From the NCBI RefSeq assembly GCF_037975245.1, contig NC_092577.1:6785001-6849000 (forward strand): 64,000 bases of DNA, in the 5' to 3' direction. The notes under the pieces are model-generated. The model made no database searches. It worked only from the letters and a program-made list of their open reading frames with translations, and was not told the DNA's origin. Made by a program: the position numbers and the translations under genes. This DNA is from Apostichopus japonicus (Eukaryota > Echinodermata > Holothuroidea > Aspidochirotida > Stichopodidae). Shown one piece after another: positions 36,361-48,372 of this stretch. How positions within the stretch are numbered: the first letter of the stretch is position 1; every line of letters begins with the position of its first letter.

Positions 36361-36699
36361 CTGTCGGGTATTGTGGGCCGCGACGTATAGAATCACCTAC
36401 AAAAGCAATGATCCACAGGGGATGCGATGAGGTAGAACATGATGTGTGACTGGTGAAAATCTTCAAAAAGGTTATGGATGGAAAAAAGAAAAACTATTGG
36501 GAAGTACTTGGTTCTCAGGCAAAAGTGTACAACTGGTTGGTCATTTTCAAGCCTGAGAAGTGCCATTTCCGGTGATCTGGGGGTATGAAAACCAGAAATT
36601 TTCTTGTACGCTGCGCTCCAACCGATGGTGGCGCTCCGCTTAGATAGTCATTCGCGCCCCCCCCCCCCCCCGGGTTAGAAAATCCTGGATACGCCCCTG

Positions 36700-39600
36700 A
36701 TGAACGCATCATTACCAGAAATTTTTCGAGGTGCAATTAAATGATAAATTGACATTTTGCAGCATATCGTTGAAGTCGTTTTTAGATCTAACGAATTTGC
36801 CATTTTGTTGTAAATTGCTATTATTTGAATTAGAAGCTTGATCATTTATCTCAAAAAGAGGGGAATTTCCCTCGTGGCCAATGGAAACGACTTGAACAAG
36901 TCTCTTTTTCAAAATCTATACAACCAACGACACAGTGTGTAAAGCAGCGTTTCAAGAATGTATGTTACTGTATGTTTGTACTTAACTGTTTTTTTTGTGT
37001 GATTCCCCGAAGCAACAGTACTGGCTTATTAAATGTGAAGATATTGCAATACATTCCAGATGGTGAACATACTGAAAGAAACAGACCTAGAATATTGCAA
37101 TTGTCAAAGAAGAAATCCCACGTAATGTCTTGTGTTCCTTTCAAGTTTCATATTGTTAGGCTATGTACTACAACTTTTGTAGAAGGACAGGGACATCATA
37201 ACGTTGAAGTTATGGCTTAGGTCTTCTCTAGTCATATAAGAAACGTGCAGCCTAACTTAGGCTAGGCCTAGTAGGCCAATGGTTTTAGTTGCAATATTCA
37301 ATACCGCCGCAATGACAGCTTGAAGCGTGACCTAGGCTCAGCACAATGTAGGAATTGCTGAAATATGGTGATGCTAGCCTGTTACAGTGTTAGTTGCTTA
37401 CAAGTTGAAGCCTGGGAGGTTTTCCTCCATCAGAATACTTGGATCATATTAATTTATTGAAGTAGTGTTCTACACTTGCGAGATTACCCAACTGTCCAAA
37501 AGGTTTTAGTCAAATTTAGTTGTAAAAACCTACTCTTCAAGTACAGTTCTCTTGAGTTGTTTCCTCTCCTGGGATATTGTGGATTTAAGTGCTAATCTGC
37601 CAGTGAGTAAAGGTCAAATGAAATGCAAGGTTTTCCAGAGATTGAGATTCCATATTCCATATCATATACAAGCATTATGTAGTTTGTGTCACCAAAATAC
37701 TCAGTAGGGGCTATAGCACCCCTCTCAAATTACTGCAGTGCGTTACACCACCCTTAGTGGTCGAAGACAACCCATTATTGGAACATATCCATAATTTCCA
37801 GGGTTTGTGCTGATAATGCTCATTTCCTATTGACGTATCTTCAGCTTTAATATCACTTTTACCTACTTTTACATAATTTACTTACTAAACGTGTAGGGGT
37901 CTCTTACAGCTAACATGTGAAGTTGATTGCCCACAAAGACTGCTGTAGTGTGACGATGCTATCTGAATGCAAAATTTCCTAAGATCTCTCAAACAGCTGC
38001 AGAAACCAAACACTGTAATACTGCGTAATCACTAAATTAAAAATATCAATGATTGGATCAAAGTGGAACTGCTACAGTACCATGGGTTTTTCTTTGTTGT
38101 GAGTATCCTTTTGCTTCTGAAGTCATCTGAAATTTCTGAACAACTAATTTGATTTCATGTTAGTGTTTCACTTTTGATTTAGATGTCACTGAGGCTCGAA
38201 TGGCTCCATGATATCATTCAATCGTAGAAAGAAACCCTCTAGTGAATATGAAGACAGAGACTGTACTGGATAGAGGAGAGCAGGACCTATGCACCTATCA
38301 AGCTTGTTTTGGTATCCTACACTTCTTGATGCACATAATTCCATAGGTATGGTAAGAATGAAGTAAATCTGGTTTGTTGTTACTTGATTCACCAAACTGC
38401 TGGCTAGCAAGCATGGTTGAGGAAGTTAAATTCCCCTGCCACACTTTATCAATATCATGAAATGATAACATTTCTTCCTTGCATATTTGAGAGCTACTGT
38501 TTAAAATAAACACATTTAGAGGGCATTCAAAGATATACAAGCACTGGCATCCATTAGGGTGGTGAGCACTTGCCACCCCACCCCCCCCCTCGCCTCCATG
38601 GGCTACACTAGGGCTTCAAAATCACTATCAGAGAACATTAAATATCTAAAAAGTTATAATGCCTCAGTTGAAGTCCCCAGGGACTCCCACCAGGGCTTAG
38701 ATTTATACTTTATAGAATTTATATTTTTCTCTCTAACATGTACATGCTTTAAACTTGTGTGAAAATAAGTTGGCCTGACATTTCGATCCTAGCAGGATCT
38801 TCTTCAAAGGCTAAATGACAAGTAACAGTAACAAAAGGGACAATACAAAGTTTTAATCTTAGCAGAAACGCTTTAAACTTAGTAGAAGAGGACAATAAGT
38901 CTCAGAGATGTTACAGGGCTCTTAGACTGAAGCACCCGGCTAGGACTCAGATATATATTCCACAGAGAGTAAAATCAGATTAAGTATTTCTATTCCTGAC
39001 ATGTCCTCATGTGCTTTAAATTGCTAACAGTTTCCAAAAACTATGTTAAAATACTGAAGATTTGGAGAGCTTTGCAGTACCCTTGTAAGTCCAGCCACTA
39101 TAAACAGAGAACACAATTGGAAATACTTCCTACTAATCTGAGTATATACAGCTGTGAATACAGAATTGTCACTTGCTGAGCCAGTCACTGCAGTTGGTTT
39201 TAAAAATCTAATTTGTCTCAAAATTGATCTAACTTCACCGACTTGAGTGCAGTGGCTTAATAGGGACATAGGGGGAAAAAGTGTCCCCAAATTTCACAAG
39301 TTTGACTCTTTTTATCTCATAACTATTTCAACTCAAAATTTTGAGGTTACAAGTGTCTTCATCTGCCAAATTTGTGGAAAGAACTGACCATATTGGATAG
39401 CTATTGACCAGCTAAACAGGGTACTCTATAAACCTTTGGTGATCTAATATCTGGAAAGAGACCCCCAGGGAGTGGTGGAACTAGGTCAATGTAGGCAATG
39501 CAGTCTCCAGGGGCCTGGTGCCATTAAATGAAGAAAAATAATATAAAAACACCCATCCACCGAAGCTGACACACTAAATGGTGGAATAGGTGACACACTA

Positions 39601-41484
39601 AATTAGATACAATTATCTCCTGATGAGTGGAAATTCTAAAGACATTCTGTCCTCAATAGGAAAGAATGTGCAAACTCTCACAAATTTCTCAGTCAAGCCC
39701 AAACCATGCATGGTTGGGTTGTGTGAGGTTGGACTCTCCTTTGGGAGCTCATTTACATCACTGCACCCTTAACTTTATATGCCACTTCCACTAAACAAAG
39801 GACAATGCGGTTCAAGTTTGATGGTTTACTGGTTAATTGTTTTTACACTTACCTGGTTATTGGAATCTGAAGTGTACTTTCCTTCCTTTGGGTTTTTCTC
39901 TGTGAATGTCCATGTATACAAGGTACAGTAGTTAGCCAGAGACATACATGTATATCTATTTGTGACTGACATTCTCAATATATCCTATCATTGGGACTTC
40001 ATTTTCATTCACATCATTTTCTTTTCTCTTCATTAGGGTAACTTAAATTATCCTGAATGAAGCTATTAGGGGATCACCTATTCCACCTGTATAGTTACCA
40101 GTTGTTGATGGAAGTGTTCATACTGTGCTGACAAGGACAATGAATGGTTCATCAGCTGATATTTCCTCCATGTGATGGCAATCACATTAATGGTTAGTGT
40201 AGAACAGTGATAGTAATGTTTCAACAACCTCTGATAGATTTTATGGATCGCATTGCAGATCAAGGAATACTCTTTTATCTCCATTCACTCTCACTAAAAG
40301 GATTTTATGTAAGTTTTAGCTCATCCACTCAAAATGCAACGGATAGAATTAAGCCCTAGTGATGACATTAAAATGATTGGATTCTTGCTGAATTAATCCA
40401 TTACTTGGTATGTTTGAATTGAGCTTGCCATGACACAATAGCTGCCTAAACACCCTCTGGTACATTTAACCATTTACCAAACTGAAATAAAAATTGCCTC
40501 CGAGACTCATATGAATAAAGTCCTAGAACTCCTGACGCTCCCAGAATGGTAAAACTGGAAGACAACTTTTCGGTTTGTATGAAAGTAGTTTGGGTTCCCT
40601 ACAAATATGTCTTCTGTTGGGGTACTTATTTACTTCAGATTAAAACCAAAACTTGAAATACCATATTAGATATTCCATAATGCTGTAGAAACATTAAAGA
40701 AGTCAACTCAGTCTGTATTGCTGAGTTTTGCGTTAGAGGTATTTGTAATGAACACTCCATCAAACAAACAAAAAAGAACCTTGATCAATTTAGAAAGGTC
40801 ACACATAGGTCACGCAACTATGGATATAATCTGAACTTTAATGTACTTTGTTTGTTATTATGTTTATTTACTGTACTACAGTAGAGATTACTGTTTTAAG
40901 CATAAAACTGCTTAAATGTTAGAAAAATATGATTGTAAACGTAATTGGACAGTAAAATGCAAATCACCTCCACCTTTGATATTCATCTCAAAGATGTCTA
41001 TCATATCAGCCGAAGATGATGGCTGGATTTGCCCCTCCCTAAGTTCTTTGATATTTTTCTCCAAAACTCCTGATCAACTGTTGCACACCAGTTCTTAGAT
41101 CCACAATCACATCCTGTGAGGCTAAAGAAGCATTATTCAAATAAGGTGTGCACAAAACCAGTAACATTGAGAGCCAGCCACAGTTCCATGCAAAATTGTT
41201 TCACCAGATCCACTTTTTTTTAAGTCTTTGTTTATCCAAAGTTGAAAGTACAGTATATCATTCTTTATCACACATTTCACTGGGCACTTACAGTAGCTGA
41301 CAACTGTAGCCATCACCCAACCCCCACCCTCTCACACCAGGACTGCACAGAACAAAGTGTTATGAAATAACAGTATATTTCAAATTCTGCAGATAGAAAA
41401 ATATGTACTTTAACTCAATCAATTAAAGTACAATGTCATCATTTCAGAAATCCTACAAATTCATCAACCTATAGACAGTACAGT
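36700..41484. other. Quiet stretch with unassigned candidate exons
   Basis: No gene can be assembled. Two open stretches near 36713-36917 (minus) and 37012-37218 (plus) each follow an acceptor-like site and are not low complexity, but no family is recognised. A repeat phrase GGCCTGACATTTCGATCCT lies near 38772. A hAT tip-like CAGTGGCTTAATAGGG is at about 39250. Confidence 0.3.
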
Positions 41485-41730
41485 CATAGGCGTAGGAGCC
41501 CACTTTGTTTTGTGGGGGGGGGGGGTGCAACAACTTGCCCGAAAATATAACCAAAATTGTTCGCGCTCCGAGCGCGTTCAACATGTGAACATTACATACA
41601 GTCATTCGCTGTGTTATTACCCTTCCAATTTGGTTAGAATTTTGGGGGAAGTTGTTATAATAATAATAATAATAATAATATAACCATTAAAAAACACATT
41701 TCTAATTTTTCTTTCAGTAGGTGCCCGAAA
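41485..41730. mobile_element. hAT-like fragment
   Basis: Starts CATAGGCGTAGGAGCC followed by a G run and CAACTTGCCCGAAAATAT, matching the element at 35237-35620. The right tip is not found. A TAA/ATA microsatellite lies at 41660-41682. Confidence 0.6.
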
Positions 41731-42172
41731 AATTATCACCATATTGCATGATTTTTCACAAAAATAGTTGGTAGGGAATATAAACTAGACTGTGGTATTA
41801 CTTAAAGTTTGTATTGAAGATTCAATGCTTGTCTCAATTTCAAATTAATGTTTCTTTATATTTCAATTAGTTTGGTATTAGGTGAGCTGTATATTCACCG
41901 CCGGAAGCATTATGAGACCTTGAACTCATCTTGTACAGTCTATAGATTTGTATTTGAGTTGTATTAGTTTCTTTACATTGTTATTATAATTAAAACTGAG
42001 TAATTTAGCTTGAAACTACAGTAGCATACCATATGTTTATAATAGATGTGCTCTGTGTTTGACAATGTTACATGATAGAATGCTGCTACTTGCAGACCGG
42101 GTGATTACAATTTACATTAATAATAACATTATAACTGATGACCAAATGCATTTTGTTTTTTCTCATCATCAG

Positions 42173-45100
42173 GTAAACTGGAGTTATTCAGTCCTGAGAT
42201 CAGCCTTTTTAGGGATTTACCATATCCGGATTACAGCTCTTGGAAGAAATGTGTACAGTTTTCATGAGCAGGGTAATGATTGTATGGTCCACCACCTGAT
42301 TCTTACCCCACCCACCCATCCCCCTCTTCCATGAGAATACAAGTGTTTAATTGGATATTTTTACTTCATGACTTATTAGATGATCCCTTAAGGGAAATTT
42401 CCCCAAGGGAAAGTCTATCATCCAGCACCCCTTCCAGCCCCCAACCCCCATCAATGCCAATCACTGCAAAACAAGACATAACATATGAACAATCTAGTTA
42501 GAATACTGCTAAAGGTTGTGTCTTAAACTCAGGGATTCTGCGAGACCTCTTTTGTTCAGTGTTTCTCTAACTGTAGCAAATTGTACCATAATTGTAGGTT
42601 TCAAGAGTATGAAATTCTGATGTTAAGAACATCTCTAATCTTTCAAGTCTGACAAATTTTAATAGTCATTACTCATTAGACATCCAGTGTTTCATTATAT
42701 AACAGTTTCATTCCTGTGTGAGCATATAATGCTAATGAAGGCTGCCTGTTGTCACTGTCCCCAGGTTGAGTGGATATTATGTAATATATGACAAGGTCCA
42801 CCTATCCCATCATATTATATAGTTGACATGGATAATGATAGGTATTGAGTATTGCACTGTGACAAGCAGCAGTTTATGACAAGTTATTGTAGGTTGTGGA
42901 AGCAAATACAACAACATTGATGTATTAAAGCAGCCTCAGCTTGACACTGGTATACTGATTGTTTGACCAAAGCAATTAGGCCTAACTTTACTTGACTTCA
43001 AAGTAACAAAATTAGACATTTGGTGTTAAAACAAAATACCAATCATGTTAAAAGTACCAAACTAGAAAATGTGCTGATCAATTATCCTAATCCAAAGCAT
43101 TACAAACATGTTACCAAATTTAACCTCTTGTTTTGTTTATGGGTAAATTTTCAAAAAATGTTCAACTTGAAAATACAAAAAAAATGCCTTTCAATGAAAT
43201 GAAATGAATTTGCAGTCTATTGAGTGGTTTCAGTGACACGATGTCATTTTAGCATTAGCTTGTATATCTGTGAGCAATAGAAAAACTATAGAGTAAATAT
43301 TAAAAAGGCACACTCAATAACAATGGATTTTATTGTTTACATTAAAACACATCTAGAACTTTGTGATATTCTCAATATAGATTTAGTGACAACTGATTCT
43401 TATTGCTTTTGTCCTTACTTCCTCATTAGGTTATTGTGCATTAATCAGTCTTGAGACGTTCTTTGGGAGTCACATTATGAGGATCCTGCACAGAATGGTT
43501 TACAATATGCTGATGGTAATGGTAAGTGTATAATTAGTGTATACTGGACTGGTAAGCTGGGTTGTAGTTATAATTAGATTTGAGTCTGGGTAGGAAGTGA
43601 CTTTGTTACTGCCTAATCCTGGAGGATCAGTAAATGTTTTGTATCTTGCTTGATCAGCAAATTCCCTAAGAGCCAGAGGGGAAGATAAAGGCCTCAATCT
43701 AACATACATACACCATATATTAAGCACTGCATGCCATACATTGTATTGCTTACCAATGTGTAAAAGTACTTGAGGAGGTGTATATATTAATAAGCTGGGT
43801 CCACTTTATAAATAGGCAGCAAATAGGCAGTAAAATGTATGACAGGCTTTTAAACAATCAATTTAGTTCATAAGTTCATGTCCCCTTACTATTAAATAAA
43901 AATCCCTTCAAACAAAACAAGACCCACACTAATTTAAAACAATTCTAGAGTCTGGTTTATATTATAAGGAGGACTATCCTTATTGTTATATCTCAGTTAC
44001 AAACTAAGGAATGAGTTGTCACAAGTAGTTACACTTGACCAAACCTACAGTACACAGACTCATAGTAAGGTTTCTATTGGCCCAGTAGTTACATTAGATA
44101 TACCTTCTAACTTGAGTTATCATCAACTTCAATATCCCAAGACTAAAGTATGCTATTTGAATAGGGTTAGTTTTATTGAAGGTAGCCTGTAAGCTCCTCC
44201 CAGTAGTAGGAGTACCTACGTGAGATCATTTCCTTTTGATATAAACCCAAGATCTGCGAAGGCTAAGACATAAAAAAAAATGTTAATATGTGACATACTT
44301 CTCCATCATTCTGTTTGAATGGAGACATGAATAAAGTGAGTTTGTTACTATATATACTGTAAGAGTGAACAACAACCTGCAAAACTGCCTCAGCAAGTGA
44401 ATCAGTGATGTTGTTGCTATGATCACACTGTCTGGAGCCTATTTGCTTCCACTTGCCATATGTCACAATTAAGTCTTTGTTCAATAAAATGTAGAGTGAC
44501 TAAAAGGAACCATTTCTCCTTTTCCATCCTAACCTTTCGTACCCTTCCCATCTTAGTGCTTCCAAAACCCAAGAAATTTGATGTCAAATTTAAGTCTGAA
44601 GATAATCTAGTCTTTATGCATATTTGCCAATGAGCTATATACAGTACTAAGTGGAAGTCTTTGGTTGGTTTACTGTAATGTGTGCATATGTTGTTGTCAG
44701 TCAGTATTACAAGACATGCATGTAGTTTCTGGATCCTATGCATTTCCTCAGAGTAAAATCCAAAGTAATTCAGAATTCCATTCTTAGTCATTGTTCAATA
44801 GTGTTGAAGGATTCTCGTAATGTGTTCTGTCTGGGATGTACATTATTTGCACTTCAGTTATAGTACTGGCCATTTAAGAGATATTTCCAGCAAACTCAAG
44901 CACATATGCTTTCTGCATTGATTTCCTGATGCAATACTATGGAAGATATTGGTAGAAAAATTCTAGAAATATTCAAAAGTTGTTTTATATTGGAGGGGGG
45001 GGGGACTTCAAAACTCTCTGGAGGTAACATAGAGTTGATCAGTTAGCACTACGAGTGTTGTAAAGAACTAATTGTTTTGATTACCTCAGATTCAAAACAT

Positions 45101-45443
45101 ATTCCTAAAGAGTAGCTTTAAAATAAAGGCAAAGGTGATTTGAAATATAACATAATGATAACCCCCCACCCCCTCCCCCAAAAAAACAGATATAGAACAA
45201 AATATGTATGCTGCCCTGAGAATACATCTATACAAATATTCATATATACTTATTAATAAGACAAGGAAAGACATTGATGTCTGTTACAAAAATTATCACA
45301 GACCTGATGAATATTCACCTTAATAAATCTAGTGAATGGAAAGTTGAGTTATTTTGTATTTTCTCTTTAACCTCCAGGTGATACAGTTTCCAACATTTCT
45401 TTGGTACATTTCCTCCAAGAAAGTGAAAGAAAAAGTCAAGTGA
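42173..45443 (+). CDS. C-terminal exons of a putative ER membrane protein
   Basis: Three plus-strand segments have good splice sites and matching phases. 42173-42272 follows TTTTTTCTCATCATCAG and ends G/GTAATG. 43430-43521 follows CTTACTTCCTCATTAG and ends ATG/GTAAGT. 45378-45443 follows CTCTTTAACCTCCAG and ends at TGA. The joined frame is open over about 85 residues. Its end is strongly hydrophobic (MVYNMLMVMVIQFPTFLWYI), then basic, finishing KEKVK, a K-x-K-x-x dilysine signal known to retain membrane proteins in the endoplasmic reticulum. A possible AATAAA lies near 45675. Upstream exons were not found, and the first segment also reads in another frame to a stop at 42265-42267, so it is the weakest part. 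No family recognised; the ER call rests on the tail. Confidence 0.4.
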
Positions 45444-47467
45444 GAACACATCATTGATGACATAACTTCCTTTGTGGATGAGAGTCTGGTGAGTCTTCAC
45501 ATTATAATTTCTCAAAAGTCAGTTTGTGAAATGATAATCGTTTGTGTTGGATACCTTCTGATCAAATCTACAGGCCATATGTAGGTGAAGACAACTTCCC
45601 TAATTAGTTTCATAAATAACATCAAATGCACTTTTAAGATTCCACTTGTTTAACTGTGTAGTGGTAATCACATTTAATAAAGTGAATTACTATATTGTAG
45701 TATTGATGGAAGATTTCTCAGTTACTGAAAGATTCCTAAATTATCAGTTCATCAGAAGACTTTTTTAGAAAATAAAGATTGCCCACTTGCCAGGCAAGCT
45801 AAGTTTTTCTAGTATGTACCTTGGTCTGATCATGGATGTGTTAGAAATTGAGAATCTATGAAGTATCAAGTCTTTGAAGTTGTGCATTGCCACCTGTAAT
45901 CTTGGTATTGTGTTGACCCATTAATACAATAAATCAGATAAGAGCGAATGAATTAGGGATACTCCCGGCATCTGCTACCAGTAATTGCTATAGTTAGATC
46001 TTACATCCCCATATAACTAGTATTTCCAGTAGTGATGGCTTTTATATAACTTTGAATATGCATGAAGCCATGGGGTGCCACCACTTAGTTGGGACAATTT
46101 TTTCTATACTGTGGTCTAGCTTCAGAGCACTCATATTGTTAGTATGAGATGTATGAATATCATGTTTCAATCAGATCAAGGTTAGGAACTGTTTGTACTG
46201 ACAATACTAGTGCTTTGAAAGCATGATGTTAGAGTACAGTTTAGAGAGGTAGCAGCATTAGGAAATTGCCCCAACTGGCTAGTTGCCATGTTCAATGCTA
46301 TCCTAGTTGACATTTTACTCATTTAACTCTTTCCATTGCTTGCAGAAAATTGTTCTGAATTGCACACATTTAATGTTGTATACATTGGCATGATTTAAAG
46401 TTGTAATGATGATCGACCCATCCCTAGAATGAATGTAGGCCAAATTTCATGCCTTCCCCTGCTCCCCCCAAACAAACAAATCAAATCTAGACAGAGGGTA
46501 CAGCAGGGTTGCAACCATTATTTGTGGGGACTTGAATCCCCAGAATAAATTAAGGAAGAGGGGGGAGGGAGGGCGTGCTAATCCATAACATGCAGGGAGA
46601 CTACTTTTACAACAATTTTCTGAATTACAGTATGTAAAGATATAACCCGTATGATGCAGTACAACATACACAATCGATAAATCTTCAACATTGCACCAAG
46701 AGATACAAAACATACAGGTAGCACCTGTTTTGCAGATACAGTAAGTACCCTTCATGTTTACAAATATCTTAAGGAGTGCGGGACAGCCTTCCTCTTCACC
46801 CCTCCTCTGGGAATATTTTATCCCCTCCCACTGCAAAAAGACGATCATAGAGACCATAAACTTCTAACTCATGAAATGGGCACAAAAACTTACATACCAC
46901 GAAGGGTAGCTACACTTATGTGCCCATGCAATAACACTAAGCTCTTGTGGGTTACTCCCAATGTTTCTGACATGCTGTTACATGTTAACCTTAACTCATT
47001 ATCAGCATGTTGAGTTACCATGCAGGTACATAGATAGTCACAGTTTGTTGGGTACCCAGGTCTGCATTTGCTATTTTTAAAAAGAGAAAAAGAAGATTCC
47101 TACTGTACCTGTCATATTTTAACAAATGATTTCGATATCACAGTGCAAATGGTTGACAGCAGGTTTACATAGAAATGAGCTAAGTAACATTAAAACACAC
47201 TAATAATTATGAATCTTTTACATTTCTCTTTTGAACTTCTCTCATTAAACCTTGAAAATATAATTCATGATAGGACCAGCTGATGTAGGTAAAGGAGACT
47301 AACAAACTACACAACACTTCTAAAGGATAATTGTACACTGACCCACAGCCCCCCTCCCCATCCTCCCCTCTCCAGCTCTGACATATGAAAGTGTGTTATA
47401 CTGTACATATAGTGAGTTTATATGTGAGAGACTTTGTGTAGGGTAGCTACAGTAGCAAGTTAAAGTC
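45444..47467. other. Intergenic or 3' flank
   Basis: AT-rich and free of recognisable repeats. An open minus-strand frame at 46447-46857 has no family signal and no splice context. Nothing supported. Confidence 0.3.
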
Positions 47468-48372
47468 ATCGGATACAGGCGCGGCGGAACGGGAAAATTA
47501 TTGGGGGGGCTAATGTGTGGAGACCATCTAAGCGGAGCGCCACCATCGGTTGGCGCGGAGCGTACAAGAAAATTTTGGGTTTTTCAAACCCCCCAGATGG
47601 CCGGAAACGGCACTTCCCGAGGTGTTTTATGCTGCGAATACCTAGCCCTAAAATATGGGTCTCAAGCCTGCAATTTCTCAGATTGCACGTAAATATCTGT
47701 GAAAACATTGTTATGTGTAATTGTGTATATTCGATGGTGTTTTAAGAGAGTAGCTATTACTCGTATAGTGTACTCGCAAAGACGTTTTTGAGTGTAGTAA
47801 ATTACTACTTGCAATTAAATGCAATATTTAAATAAATGTCATAAATAAAAAACTGAAAGCATTTCTTAATGTCAACAAATGGGTAATTCCAAAACCATGT
47901 GCAGTTGCCAACAAATCTATGAACCAAGCACTGTCACGAATGCATGTACCCTATACAATACAAGTGAAATGCTAATATTGTGCTTTTGTTCGTTTAATCA
48001 TTGATTGCGTTTAAACATAGAGCCATGTTCCACGCCTTGAGTGTACTCGTAGTGTAAACGCAAATTGTGTAGCGTTTAGCTTATTGCACTCTTATTTAAA
48101 ACACTAATATTCGATGAGGCATGATACAGACAATCGATTATCATATCAGTTGCAATGCTCCGAACCTCCCCCCCCCATGTTCGCCCTGCTCCCCACCACT
48201 CCCACCCCACCCCTTTTGTGATTCCTTACCCAGACCACCATCCCACTATCCCATTGTTTTTACCCTCGTATCGACTGCAATTCTTTCAGAACAGAGATTA
48301 GATTTCCTCAATGTAGAAGGTACCAAAAAGTCCAAAATACCAAATAATCATGATCTAGTCATCCATTAGACT

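Larger units (their letters stand above)
34375..36699. mobile_element. Candidate inverted-repeat element enclosing two hAT copies
   Basis: The left tip is CAGGTGCGTATCCAGG; the right tip, on the other strand, is CAGGGGCGTATCCAGG (15 of 16). Only ATGAA is repeated on both flanks (34370-34374 and 36700-36704), so pairing of the two tips is tentative. It encloses the 35237 and 35967 elements and shared-module copies near 34965, 35045, 36200 and 36552. Confidence 0.45.

Noticed and set aside
44423-44791. Minus-strand open frame of 122 codons
   Set aside because: No recognisable domain, no splice context, composition like the surrounding DNA.
46447-46857. Minus-strand open frame of 136 codons, Cys-rich in part
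   Set aside because: Cys spacing matches no known finger; no supporting signals.
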